A stretch of DNA of 64,000 nt from Amphiura filiformis (GCF_039555335.1 NC_092629.1:35031537-35095536); one strand, 5' to 3'. Counted from the first letter of the stretch, positions 13,333 through 25,789 are shown. Notes: generated by a model from the letters alone, not told the origin. Numbers and translations: made by a program.

Positions 13333-14090
13333 CACTAAGCCAAAAAAGAAACTTATAATTTTTCACAAGGTCGTATCTTAAAATCCTGTCCAACCAAAAT
13401 TACACACAGTATTGCCTCAATACTCTACCCTAAACACATGTCATTAATCAAGCAGTTGTCCAACTGACACAATAGCAAAATGCACTGATATGGAACAGCT
13501 TCCTGGACCACATTCACAGCCCTATTGGCACCCAACAAACGAAATCTGTGAGAACGGCATCTTGAATCACCAGGATCATCATGTCAAATGTCCAAACAAA
13601 ATAATGAAGTCCATTAGTAACGGGTATGTCCACCGTGCGCTTGCACGCATGCTGTGCACCTGCTTCTCATGCTTCCAACCAAGTTCCTGATGATATCCTG
13701 GGGAAGATTGCCCCATGCTTCTCGTTACTAAAGGACTTCATTATTTGTTTGGACATGTGACATAATGATCATGGTAAGTTTGTTTTGACTCTCTTTAATG
13801 TTTTTAACTTAATGTTGTTAAAATTGGTTGCAGTGACCTGTGATTCAAGATGCCATTCTCACAGATTTCTTTTGCTGGGTGCCAATAGGGCTGTGAATGT
13901 GGTCCAGGAAGTTGTCCCATATCAGTGCATTTTGCTGTTGTGTCAGTTGGTCAACTGATTGGTTACTGACATCATAGTGACATGTGTTTAGATTGAGGCA
14001 ATCCTGTGTGTAATTTTGGTTAATTTTGATGGACAGGATTTTAAGATATGGCCTGGTGAAAAAATTATAAGTTTCTTTTTTGGCTTAGTG
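13333..14090. mobile_element. 758-bp foldback MITE with TA target duplication
   Basis: The terminal repeat CACTAAGCCAAAAAAGAAAC is repeated inverted at the right end, and both ends are flanked by TA (13331-13332 and 14091-14092). The arms pair imperfectly over about 290 bases on the left (to about 13625) and about 365 on the right (from about 13723), leaving a ~100-base loop. TA duplication and CACT termini fit a Tc1/mariner-type non-autonomous element. A short open frame at 13490-13690 is part of the palindrome, not a gene. Confidence 0.85.
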
Positions 14091-14689
14091 TATTTGGTAC
14101 TTTCAATCATGCATACCATCAACACATACGCATATTTCTATTTTTATTGAAACAATTTCTATTGTCCTGACTATCATCTCTCATACCATACCAATAATCA
14201 TATTTGTTTTTGTTTCATTTTGGAGATAATTTGGATTCTCGCTTCTACCTTGTGGGTTCTTTTCTCACACCATTTTTGTTTGATAAGGCCTACCGGTATT
14301 TTTTGGTGAAGTTCAAAGACGGTTGACGGATACATTTCTTCTTTCACAATTATCAATTGAATATACTTAGATTACCTTATTTACTAAAAATAAGGCTTGT
14401 AAACTGCTTTGGTCCTTACTTCTGCTTCTTTTTATTACACGTTCCTCAACTAAAATTAAAGTTTCCCGCCAATGTTGACAATTTTCAGTGTACATATAGC
14501 AATGTTTTATGCAAATGAGATTACGTAATTAAAGGTACTCTAATACTAATTGTTATGTGTTTTGAAAGACAAAGGTACAAACTTTATTGATCGTAAGTAA
14601 TAGTCATTTAAACACACAATGTACAATTTCCGTCAAATTTTAATTTTTCTTTATTCAAAATGTTGAAATGATATTAGTAATAACTGTCG

Positions 14690-14910
14690 GGAAGGGTTGC
14701 TGTTCATTTTAAGTTGAAATAACAAGGTAAATTGAAAGAAATCCCACTGGTTATTTTGGCTCTTTAACATGCAGTTCTATGGGAGAACATAAAGTCATAA
14801 TAAAAGAATTATGACTTTATGTCGAACTTTGCTCTGTTGACCTACAAAGACAACAAATTTGTCTGATTCCTTTTAGGTGCAAGTTGGGACATGTGTAAAT
14901 ATAACAGATT
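14690..14910. repeat. Dispersed repeat, second copy at 24370-24520
   Basis: The copies share the order CCCACTGG...TTTTAGCT/TTGGCTC, GACCT(A/G)CAAA, ACAACAAATTTG and GTAAGTTGGGACATGTGTAAA-like ends. A shorter match lies at 2470-2530. The family is not recognised. Confidence 0.6.
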
Positions 14911-15511
14911 TCACACCACCAAATAGAGTTATATGGTTGTGCGCCATTTGTACCCCCATTAAACAAATCAAACACAAGTTATCAATTTGTTACTTTTAAC
15001 ATGATTGTTTAATATTCAACCTCTTTGAAAAGAAAGTACAAAAGTTACGAAATAATAACAGATGAAAAACACTTCACGAAATGCAAATCCACAGAACAAA
15101 CAACAAAGAAACGTACAAGATTTTGTGGCAAATCAGAGCGGCTTGTACAGGATTTCAAATAAAAAAAAAGGGGGGAGGTATTATGGGTCTCGAAACTGCT
15201 CAAAAATGTGTATCCCATTATTTCCCCCGACTGGGTACAGGTACAGTTCCTCCGACTAACTGACAAAAGTGAAGGGGTGCGGTATAGCGCGATGCGCGAG
15301 CGAAGCCAAATATAAAGGGAATCAATAGTATACTGATGGGCTAAAGATGCCGACTATTATAGGCTGCCTCAATATAAACCTACAATCGATTTGAAAAACT
15401 GACAAGAAAATCAACCAACCACCGACGAATCAACTGGTTCTCTTGATATTTGATTATGTCGAGGGTTCAGAACCAGAAAGCCGTAACTCACTATGACCAG
15501 CTCTCACAAAA
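14911..15511. other. Gene-free stretch
   Basis: Small overlapping open frames around 15045-15266 show no recognisable domain. No repeat structure was found. Confidence 0.45.
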
Positions 15512-16441
15512 CATGGAAGTAATACACATGGAAGCTGGTCAAATACTACATCTAAGTGAGTATCATACTTGCCGCGATACTGAACAAAAGCAGTACAGGT
15601 GAAAGTGGAACAATTGAGTCAACGCATGGTCAACGTGTACCATGTCTAAAATCAAAGTTCCCGCTTAAAAATCAATAGCAGTACGAGGTCGTGTACTAAG
15701 TCCTGACAATGGGCTATGTTATATTACCGCAATGCATGACTAGTTTTATGAACACAAACATATTTTATAAAATCCCTACGTAATGGTCAGAATGCTATCA
15801 GTTTAATTTATACAATTTTATTAAAAGTATGTAATTATGTGAAAACCTACCGATTAAATGTATATATATGCTAGACTCTCAGATAGCAGTTTTAAAAAGA
15901 AAATGAAATGAAATACAATTTATTTTACGCATAATGTAAAAATAATACCAGACTCTGGAACATTCTGGTCAACTGCAATTTCGGGCATCCCCAGGCACAC
16001 AAATAGATGCGGGATTCATTTTATAATGTAACGCATGTGCCAAGTGCGCATATCAATTATTACCGCTAATTAGCGGTTTAGACGTAAATGCATGATTTCC
16101 AATATTTTGAAGTTTAAGAAAATCTGTAAGTATAGGGTAGAAATCTATATTTTGATTGGATTTCTGTAATTATGGATTACAAATCTAACATCCCTGTCAC
16201 TTTTTTTCCGAATAAAAACAACATACTTGAAACATAATCAAGAAAAACACGATTTTTGCTCATAATAATAAACCTGTAAATAAACGAACTGGCAATAAAG
16301 GCGGCAAGTCTGATCCACATCAAAGACACGACGACTACATTGTTATCACAATAGCTTGATACGTACCCTCTATAGAATGTTACGTAAATAATTCAATAGG
16401 TGTTGGATCGACCAGCTTCCATGTGTATTACTTCCATGCAC
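15512..16441. repeat. Inverted-repeat pair, possible DNA transposon
   Basis: A 29-base sequence containing TAATACACATGGAAGCTGG at 15512-15540 recurs exactly, inverted, at about 16411-16440. The ~870 bases between hold no coding signal I recognise. The arms could be transposon ends or a separate inverted duplication. Confidence 0.5.
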
Positions 16442-16797
16442 AAAATGAGCATAAAGTTGACTCCACAATGTCTTTTGTTTTCTATTGAATTTTGTCATGA
16501 TCATTAGGAAACGAATTTGGAGAAACCTTCTGTTAATAAAATACTATGCTGAGCCACCAGCCTGGGTGGCTCACGCTCCAATAATTTCAGACGATTGAGC
16601 TCAGTAATACATCAAAGAATGTCTTCCAATTCATGAAAACAAATAGATAATCAGCTTATCGGATTAAAAGCTTAGAGGGAAGGTCTTGCTGCTCAGCGAG
16701 TGTTTGTAATTATCAGGTTTTCTCCAAATTCATTCTGTCATGATTAATGGATTGTATCTTCTATAGTGCCCTGGCGACTTTATGCTCATTTTGTGGG
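16438..16797. mobile_element. MITE-like element with 19-bp TIRs
   Basis: CACAAAATGAGCATAAAGT at 16439-16457 is matched by its exact complement at 16778-16796. Inner parts also pair (TCATGATCATTAGG and GAATTTGGAGAAA with their partners on the right). No target duplication is obvious. Confidence 0.7.
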
Positions 16798-17254
16798 AGC
16801 AGGTGATTGTGAGTTGAGGCTGTTTGGCTCTCAACCCTCGATGTATATTAAGTAGCGGTAGGGGTTGCACCCAGGGTTGTACCAACCCCTCCTAAGATTT
16901 TTCATTTGGCACATTAACACCGTATTAAAGACAAACTTGAGAGACCAAAATACTCTCACAAAAATTTGGGACTAGTGCTTTTGACCCCACAATTACGGTT
17001 TGACGAGCTCTCGCCAGGAATTTTATCCGGTAAAAAGTGGATTTTTTTCGTAATTGTGGGTTTTTACGGGGGGGCAAGAGTTCTGACTGGGGAATTATCC
17101 CCATGCCCCCGTGGCGCCGCCATGTCTCTCTCTCTCTCTCTCCTCTCTTTTTTCTCTTTCTATCGCCTTAATCTTTTGACACAAATAAAAGAGAAAATCG
17201 AAAAGGCAAAGGGAAAAAATGGGAAAGGAGAAAAAATAAAAACCACCCATTCAC

Positions 17255-17395
17255 CCAATCAACCAATAATTCAAACAACCAATCAATCAACATTTCAATC
17301 AATCAATCAATCAATCACCATATCAATCAATCAATCAATCACCGTATCAATAAATCAACATATCAATCAATCAGTTCGATCGATTCAATCAATAA
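17255..17395. repeat. (AATC)n microsatellite, degenerate
   Basis: AATC and AACC units run over about 140 bases, directly beyond the 3' end of the PTCHD-like gene. An open frame spanning 16966-17451 owes its length to this repeat and a CT run. Confidence 0.88.
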
Positions 17396-17422
17396 CGTCG
17401 TCACTCTCGCTTCGATGGATTA

Positions 17423-20400
17423 TCACGGACTATGATGACACCCATTCATGACTTTCCCACCAAAAAGTTTTAATATCAATGGCAAAATGATCAAACCATG
17501 CAATGCTCCGAAGGAAATGACGAGAAACATTGTCTTGAAGAAGGACCGGAAAATGTAGGACGTGCTAAAGGCAAGTACTATAATGCCTAGTATTGTAGAC
17601 ATCGCCCCTTGAGTGATAGGCCAACCGTGGGTATACAGAGCGTGAATCGTACGCTCCTCACTGCTTAGAGCAGGATCATGAGGGGCAATGGAAGTAGTTG
17701 AGTCTTTGCTCATCTGAGCAGAATCATAGGCCGTTGGCTTCATTCTGTTTGAAGCAGACACGTGGACAGCCGTGGGATTCGTTGGCTCCATGCTGCTTGG
17801 AGCAGACACAGTGGATGCCCAGGAATTCGTTGGTTCTATGCTGGTTTGAATTATGCTGAAGTTGTTTGTATGCTGAGCAGACCCATGGGTCACCACGGAA
17901 GAATCTGTCTCCGTGTTGTTTGGAGGACACCCATGGGTAGACGTATATGTCTCCGTGTTGTTTGGATGAGACGCAGGAGCTGCCATTGACATCGTTGGCT
18001 CTATGCTGATTTGAATCAGGGTGAATTTGTATGTAGGCCTATGCTGCGCAGAATCAGGGGTCGCCACGGAAGTATCTGGCTCCATATTGCTTTGGACAGA
18101 CCAATGGGTCGCATTAGAAATCGATGCCTCTGTGCTGTTTTGAACAGACCAAGGGGTCGCATTGGAAATCGCCGCCTCTGTGCTGCTTGGAGCAGACCAA
18201 GGGGTCGCATTGGAAATCGCCTCCTCTGTGCCTCTGTGCTGCTTGGAGCAGACCAAGGGGTCGCATTGGAAATCGCTGTCTCTGTGCTGTTTGGAGTAGG
18301 CACAGGGGCCGAAAAATAAGCAAGGATCATATGAGCTGAATAATCAACACTGAAACCAACGCAGAGAACAAGATTAACCATTGACACTGTGTCCAAATAA
18401 ACACCCCAGTAAGCCATGTAACCAATAACTCCTACAAGGATCGAAAGGATAGAGAAAAGAGCAAAGAACGCACCTTTAAAATTGGGCATCATTAGGAGAG
18501 TTACCAGAAACATAACAACGACAGCAAGCAACAGATTTCGGACTGTGTTGAAGACTACTACAGTGTACTGATCATAGAAAGTGAACGCTGGATGGTACGC
18601 AATTTGCGCGATCTCACGGGTGCCCACGATTTGCCGCGCTTCTGACATTGCCTTTTCTTCCAGTGTTGAGGAATCTACGTCCTTAAATGTTACATATGAT
18701 CGAGTGCTAATAATATCATTTGTTCTTGCGCGGAAAACAATATCAGGACCATAATGCTGAAACAACGGGAGAAATTTGTCTTTAAGGTTAGTTTTAAATT
18801 CAGTCTCATTTGGATTAGGAATACCAATATCGTCCAGGAATTTCAGATAGTCGCGAAGCCAAGAGATGGAGATATCGTCATCGTGGTAGAATTGGCTTCC
18901 TTCCAAGTCTTTCAAAGTTTCTTCAATCTTCATCTGAATATCCTTATCCCAGTACTGTGCTTCTTCGTTAATTGTTATCATAACAACAGGCCCATATTTG
19001 GTGAAGTACGTCGATTCCAATTTGTAGTACTGCTGTGCGTAAGAATGATCGGGTAACAGGTTTGATAACTGAAGCCCAGTTTCAAGTTTTTGAATTCCAA
19101 AGATCGCGCAAACCAAGTACACAGTATACAGCATCATTAGTATGGTGCTGATCTGCTCTTTCATAAGGAATGGGGCTACGTAGTCCCGAAAACACATCAT
19201 GGCTCGGTGATTTGTGAATTCTTCCATTGGCTCAACGTGGTGTGCTTGGTCATCATTGTTTTGTTGTCGTGCATTTATGCCAGATACTATAGCGGGTTGC
19301 GTCTTGTGCCCACCGTTCATCTCATACGTTTCATTGCGTTCATCAACCGTCGCCTGTTCGGGACGTATTTGCGAGGGTCCAGACATTTTCAAGAATGGAA
19401 TAATCCCATTGAGATGATGTTGTTCTCTAAGTCCATCAATGTACATGCACGCTCCGAAAAATGTAATCTGATAGGTGTAGGTGAATGCCACCGCGACACC
19501 CGTATAAATGCAGAAGATCTGCACTGATCTGAATGGGGTAATTGCACCGATACAGAAGGCGAGGACGTCTGTGACTGACGTGATGGTGATAGAAGTAGCT
19601 GCTTCTGAGAACGCCGTTTGAAGTCTGCCCTTTGCCTTGGCACGTACGTTGGTTTTGCGCCAGGCAGCTATCATGATGAACATGTCGTCCACGCCAATGC
19701 CTGAGCAAATTAAAACAGAAACGATATAATAATGATAAAATTAAAGAAAGGAGTCATTGGAGTACATGTGCATAGTGTATTAAAATGTTCAAGATTGCTT
19801 TGAGAAGAAACTGACTCAATTGATGGAAATACTGCACATATATCATTTTAAGCGCAGAAAGAATATAATTGGAACTTCTGCTTTCATGATTCTGCCAACA
19901 AAATTCTTTACACACATAGCATTAGGACAACGAGCACCACTGATACTACTCCATCACTAGAACTACGTAATAATTATATCTCTGAACTGAAATAGTCCGC
20001 CAAGACTAGAAGTGCCCTCGGCAGCCCGCCAATAACGATATAGTCCTGACGTTTCTGCCGTTTCGCTTTTCCGTAGCGATTTTGGGTTGACCTTATGTTC
20101 TTTCATCTCAAATAGTTTGTTCGGAGCTTTGTCTGTAGCTACTTTACAGATGCTGGGGAAGATGCTACGAAAAATTACCCGTTGCGGCAAAATACTTGCA
20201 AGACGTCGGACAATATAGTAGCTCTACCGTACGCAGGTAACAATTTGCATGGTAGAGAAGGAGAACAAATCCCGGGACAAAGCTAGAATCATTTTAGCGG
20301 AAACCGAGAACCAAAGCTCGCAACGGATAACCAAAAAGCGCTGTGAAGAGCCAAGAGCACAACGTCTTTCGTGTCTGTTGCATCAGAAAGATGGCCGGAA

Positions 20401-22940
20401 AAACACCGAACTATAATATATAGTTAAAAGTCAAAATAATATACTCGGACTTCTTGCGGGCGTTTTGATGTTGCGACAGAAGCAAGTGGTTCATTTTCCG
20501 TAGCATCCTCCGCAGCTGATGCAATTTCCAGCAGCGTCTATCATTGCGGAAGACGTTAATAAGACAAACAAAGCTGTCAAAAGCAAAGCTGATTATTGAA
20601 CGGAAACAACCGCGAAAGGTCGCAGCGGGCAACTGACAATCGTGGCGGACAACGAAAACGAGACGTCGGACGCAACGGATAAACGCCTGCAAAAACGTCT
20701 GACTATATTTTGGCCTTATTCGGTTATCTATTGCGACGCAATGATACATTTTAGCTGCTGGGGAAGACGCTCCGAGTAAAACGGCCGCAAGACTTCCGAC
20801 TATATTTGGACATTTCAGACCACTAGTCCGACGTCTTGACTCTCGTGGGGGGTTTGTAATTTCCACAGACGCAGCGGCTAATTTTCCGTAGCGTCTGACG
20901 CAGAGGCTGACGTTTTCCGTAGCGTCTTCCACTTCAAAAGAGATATTAACAAGAGATTTATTTCAATCTAGTCAACCTTTATAAGCAAAACAAAACTCCG
21001 AACAAAGGTGATCATTTGAGCGGAAAGAACCGAATGTCGCAATGGACAACGAAATATCGCTGTGGAGAACGCAACACGACTCGTCTGACGCACCGGAAAG
21101 ACGTTTGCAAAAACATTGGACTATATATCATGATAGTGGCCATTCGGCTATGGACCAATGACGAGAAACCGAGATTGGTGTTCGATTTGGGTCGGCGCAC
21201 TGCCGAAGGTATGCATATACCTAAATAAATTTGACACTTTAGTTATGAAAGCAAAATCAAATTGATTCAACAAACCCTTGACATTTTGGAATGTCTTCTG
21301 GTCGATTTGATTATGGCAATGAGCATAATTTTTGATAATTTTTGATTAATAGATGCCTTAGTGGCAATTGAGATTGGATTAAGAATTTCCTTTTCTTGAC
21401 CCAAATGTTGACATTAAAATTGTGACCTTCTACAACGAAACGAGTATAAAGTCGTCATGGTGAACGGCCCATTGTTCCCCCATTCACACAGGACATACAG
21501 ACAATCTTCTGACTTGAACAGGGGCATGTGAACCAAAGAACACCAACGCAGTAGCCAGGGCGTTTCGAAACTACCAACTTGCTGTCACGAAATGAGTCGC
21601 AAGTTGGTAGTTTAGAAAAGCCCTAGCTACTGCGTTGGTGTTCTGTGGTTCACATGCACCTGTCCAAGCCAGAAGTATGTATGTATGTCCTTTGTTTGGA
21701 GGGGTCTTCTTTCCTTGATCTTTATTATCTGTTCCCTTCTTTTCTCAAGTTCCATATTGGCCAGCATGCTTATAATTATATAGACTTTTTAGCCTGACTT
21801 GAACATTGATTTTGTCGGTGAGCCTGGTCCCATCAGGACCCAATCGTGTCTCCACACAGTGTGACAATTTAAACAACCAAACACCCCCATACACACCCAC
21901 ATATACAACCAACAAACACTCCAAAGAAAGAAACAAACACACCTACCTAATATTAGAAACGGCATGGAGCCAACTTCATTGATGAATGGAACTCCACACA
22001 AACTCATCAGTCCAAACGATGACATAATGGCGAGACCAGCGGATATAACGCCTAATCCACCCAACCAGGTCTTGGTCCTCAACATATCGATCGTCATGCA
22101 CGAAGTAATGGAAAAAGATATCAAAACGGTGAACGTTATGACGAATGACGTCACGATGGACGATGTTGCTTTGTTTAACTCTTGTTCTAAGGTATGTGAT
22201 GTTCTCCTGAAAATGCTCGCGTTTGATGATGACGTAAACTTCTCAACGCGACGAAGAAACTCGTTCTCCCACTTCTTTCCAAGAACTTCTTCTTCGCTAG
22301 TATCGTATCGTAAGTTATATGTTAACTGGAGAGCTCTTGCTTCTTTAATAACATCACTGTTGGGGTAGAAAGTCACTCCTCCTAGTTCATTACCGATGAA
22401 AGTTTTCATGGGTAAATTCACATACGGGTAAGTTATGTTTAAGACATGGATCGTGCTTGCGTTATAGTTAATGGCATCAAGAATCCCATTTGAATGACAT
22501 TCATTTTGCCATATCATACACAAGTCTTGGTAGGTATAGGAGTCACCTGATACCGGGATTGAAATGTTTAGAATGTAATCGTGTAACCGTAATGCATCTT
22601 CCAAGATCGCGAAAGATAAAACATTGCCTGACTCTTCCGGTACTACCAATACCTGTCCGTACGGTCCGAGGCGCGTACGTTGATACTGAAGTGTGTTATT
22701 GTCTCCGTAATCGGCATAGAGTTCTTCGATGATCTTGCGGTCTTTCAGAGATGGTGCATTCCGTGGAACGTAAAGTTTCTCTATATCTGATTCGAATGAA
22801 ATGAACACCAAGCCTGATGCGCCAAGAGCGACAGAAATGATGACCGGTAGCAGCAGAAACAAGAACGTTGTTACCCAGTTCTTTGCGATGGCACCAGCAA
22901 GTTTCTTGAATAATATTTGAAATCTGACGAAAACAGCTTT
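17423..22940 (-). CDS. Patched-domain (PTCHD-like) RND-superfamily membrane protein; 5' exon missing, frame broken by an 8-bp duplication
   Basis: Two exons are visible on the minus strand: 22940-21947 (acceptor TTTTTCAAACAG, donor G|GTAGGT) and 19700-17423 (acceptor TTTGCTCAG), joined in phase to read PFLILGIGVDDMF. Seen: TM1, a large extracellular loop with Asn-X-Ser/Thr sites, then a sterol-sensing-type TM2-TM6 block with the IGVDD motif in TM4. A cytosolic linker, TM7 and a second extracellular loop follow, then TM8-TM10 with GFSVDYSAH, a ~190-residue Ser/Thr-rich insertion and the last TM pair (HGWPITQGAMSTILGI onward). Patched-related proteins move sterols or other lipids and ions across membranes; the substrate here is unknown. 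As given, an 8-bp duplication at 18223-18238 shifts the frame and would remove the last helices; without those 8 bases the two exons have integral length. The first coding exon was not located. An in-frame ATG at 23009 is an alternative start but lies behind a convincing acceptor. Confidence 0.88.
17700..18295 (-). repeat. 48-bp coding minisatellite inside the PTCHD-like gene
   Basis: Near-perfect 48-bp units lie at about 18080-18290, and increasingly diverged units continue to about 17700. Each unit encodes 16 residues of the type SNATPWS...STEA. In the protein this falls between TM10 and TM11, a loop expected to be cytosolic in RND topology, so the Asn-Ala-Thr sequons would not be glycosylated there. 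One unit contains CCTCTGTG twice in tandem (18223-18238), the frame-breaking change described for the gene. Confidence 0.85.
19701..21946 (-). other. PTCHD-like gene intron, repeat-filled
   Basis: The intron sits between the two PTCHD exons. About 19995-21210 is unusually GC-rich for the window and holds diverged copies of short motifs, including TTTTCCGTAGCG and its complement, GCTGGGGAAGA and GACTATAT. Two longer blocks (about 20150-20225 and 20752-20810) resemble each other, which suggests a decayed repeat or foldback element. An open frame over 20411-20932 has no recognisable domain and is not supported as a gene. A hairpin at 21517-21665 is listed separately. Confidence 0.6.
21517..21665. 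repeat. Palindromic hairpin element, ~68-bp arms
   Basis: The left arm (from ACTTGAACAGGGGCATGTGA) and right arm (ending TCACATGCACCTGTCCAAG) are near-complementary over about 68 bases, with a loop of about 13 bases around TGTCACGAAATGA. It lies in the PTCHD intron. It resembles a MITE or a hairpin RNA precursor; the sequence does not distinguish these. Confidence 0.75.
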
Positions 22941-25264
22941 CTGTTTGAAAAACAAAGAAAGAAAACAGACATGATAAGTTGTTTTGTAAAAATAAATTGA
23001 AGAATCCAAATGTTACGTGGTCCTATAAAATATACAATCAAATTCTAATGGTTTACTCATGCTGGAAAACTTTTGGATATACCGAGAATCTTATCAATTT
23101 TTTACAGTGCCAATTATAAAGAAATAAAGAATAACATCGATGCCTTGATTTCTCGAGCCTGGTGACGCGAGTTTTGGCATCAGAAGAAAGCTACTGTTTT
23201 TTTCTCGAAATCAAAACAATTATGCCTAAGATATGAATGTTTCCTATTATGGTATGAGGAAAAACGTGCGGGCAGTCTCGCCCACTAAGGTGCTAAATAC
23301 CGAAAAAATGTCCAGGTATGCTCGTGGAGCAATGTGTGTTGACGATTGCTCAATTAATCGCTATGCTGTGCTTTTCCTCGGGAAAATGCAATATACTGTT
23401 TTTGTTCACGCAAGTGAATGTTAATGCCAATTGCACCCACATCTCATATGCACAGTTTATCCCTTACATAATACCCTTAGACTATCCCACAGTCCATCTC
23501 TGTGGGTAAATAATTAGAGCTAAAACCACCTTCTCCTTCACTCCAAAGATGAAAACAACACACCACTAAGCCCTAATGATAAATGACAACAAAGTTATAG
23601 AGCACTGTCGACGAAAACTCAATTAATCTACAGACGAACTTGTTTATTTTTTTTATAATAGCTCTCCTAAACCCAGACTGTTCCGCTTTGATTTTAAACT
23701 CCCTTCCAAATAATTATCAAGGTATGTAACGTGACTGTGGCGTCAATTATGATAGCCCGCCTCATTGTCAATTCAAATATGGTAGGCACATAACATGCAT
23801 GACCCAGTAATTGTCATTTTGCGCGCGCGTTTGTTATGATCAATAGACTATCAATGAAAACCTATTTCAAATAATCGCCTTGCTTGCTGAAATCTACATT
23901 GATTGGTCAGGCTAAGTAGCCGCTTACACAAACGCCCGCACAAACGGCAAGACATTGAGACCACGGACGTGATATATAGAAAACTCGTCTGACCCAGGAT
24001 CGGTAAAAGTGAACTCCCAAAAATGCTGGGAGCTGGAAGGCAACTTGCCTACACATTGGAAGGGTCCATGTATCGGGTTTATTTAATGTTCTATAATCTA
24101 CATTACCAGTCGTTCTCCGTGGACCCGAGGGAGGGTCTAATATACCCCGTGTCTTTAATAGCTATTGTAACCCACCAGCCCTGTAGTTAAGAGGCTAGGA
24201 AATAATTTCTAATATTTCATACCCTCGTTTGTAAGCTTTTGTATGCCTTGATCTAATCCTGCTCCCCATGACAAGGACTATAGGCCTATAGCCCTTGCAG
24301 TGAGACTGTTCAGTGTAGGAAATTTTTAGCCTTTTTTATTAAACATGTTTGCAATTGGCTTATAGCTGTCACATGTTAAGTGGAGGAAACCCCACTGGAT
24401 ATTTTAGCTGTGTAGCACGGGGTTCTATGTCGGCTTTATGTCAAAATTTCCCTGGTGACCTGCAAACACAACAAATTTGGCTGAATTCATTTAGGTGTAA
24501 GTTGGGACATGTGTAAACGTTACAATACAAATACGGTATTTCAAAACATCAGGTTCGAAAAAAAAATTATCAATTTTATATTATACGATCGTAGGGCATA
24601 CGTTATGGGTTTTTTTAATCCTTTAAAGAAAAAGCAATTTTTACATATCAATTTGTAAGCGCTCTTTTTTAAAAGTCATAGTTCATTGAATTTACGACCT
24701 GTATGACAAACAGGCGAAAATAGTAACTTTTTCCACAAGATTTGCATTGCAATTTAAAGAGAATTAACCATTGCTCATTCTAGTGACTCTAGTATATGGA
24801 CAATATAAGTGTGCTTTTTCATTTAATGACATAAAAATATTGTAAGGAACACTTGAGGTTTTGACTTTTAAAACCTACATTTTGGTCAAATTGGCCCATT
24901 TTTTAGGTAGAAGCTTCACAGATCTTACATTGCTATGCACTCAACTGTGTAGTGTAATCAAAGACTGTGGTGGAGATATTCGCTGCTTGATGTTCTCTGC
25001 TTGGAAGCTCTTGGGACGAAAATGTGTGTTCAGGTGTATCGAGGTGGAAACTGTGCGCATGATGGTTTTTTAAGAGAATCGTTTTTGTATAGAAACCTTT
25101 CCATATGAAATGCTTAAAAGCATTTTAATGTCATTTTGCAAGCGATAAATAATAGGCTAATGAAAAAATATTGCAGGTGTTGCTTTTATATTTTTTTTGG
25201 ATCAATTCTAGTAACTTTGGGTTATATTCAATGTTACTCAATCATGACAACACTGAAAATATTA
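22941..25264. other. Region upstream of the PTCHD-like exons
   Basis: This should contain the missing 5' exon(s) and promoter of the minus-strand PTCHD-like gene. I could not identify either with confidence. The only repeat recognised is at 24370-24520. Confidence 0.4.
24370..24520. repeat. Dispersed repeat, matching 14690-14910
   Basis: It contains AACCCCACTGGATATTTTAG, ACACAACAAATTTGG and AAGTTGGGACATGTGTAAA in the same order as the copy near 14.7 kb. Confidence 0.6.
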
Positions 25265-25580
25265 ATAAGGCATAAAAAGTAGAGAAAAGAGACGTTCACT
25301 GAAGACTGCCCCGTGTTTTCTGTTGACAAGGGACAGTCTTCAGTGAACGGCTCTTTTCAGAGCCACCAAACCTTTAAAATTAGCAGATAGGCGAGGTATG
25401 CTTGTTTTCGGTTGACAAAGGGATAGTCTTCAGTGAACGGCTCTTTTCTGAGCCACCAAACCTTTAAATTAGCAGATAGGCGAGGTCTGCTTGTTTTCTG
25501 TTTACAAGGGGCAGTCTTCAGTGAACGGCTCTTTTCAGAGCCACCAAACCTTTAAATTTAGCAGATAAGCGAGATCTGCG
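25265..25580 (+). repeat. Three ~90-bp tandem repeats each carrying a histone-type 3' stem-loop
   Basis: Stem-loops lie at 25349-25364, 25439-25454 and 25527-25542. Copies 1 and 3 read GGCTCTTTTCAGAGCCACCA, the canonical 6-bp stem, 4-base loop and ACCA of replication-dependent histone mRNAs. Copy 2 has one change that shortens the stem. Each is preceded by CAGTCTTCAGTGAAC and followed by AACCTTTAAA(T/A)TTAGCAGAT. An inverted piece of the unit (GTTCACTGAAGACTGCCCC) begins the block near 25293. I see no histone reading frame beside it and no CAAGAAAGA downstream element. Confidence 0.85.
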
Positions 25581-25789
25581 AAGTATCCTCGCAGAATGTT
25601 GTTAAATACTGACTTGCAAATTAAAGGTATGTTACAATATTTAAACATTTATGGGTCCACTTTCAAATTCTCAGCGGCACGTCCCTACCAAAATCAAACT
25701 TGAGTACCCCCCGATTGGGTTACATTTTCATGAAATTGTGTTCTCAGATCAGGTGTATCGAGGTGGAAACTATGCATAGATGGTTATGA

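Noticed and set aside
20411-20932. 173-codon open frame in the PTCHD intron
   Set aside because: No recognisable domain; it lies in repeat sequence and is enclosed by an intron of a gene on the same strand.
22941-23009. ATG at 23009 as the PTCHD start
   Set aside because: The in-frame extension lies behind a pyrimidine-rich CAG acceptor and encodes no family-like residues; an upstream exon is more likely, though I could not find it.
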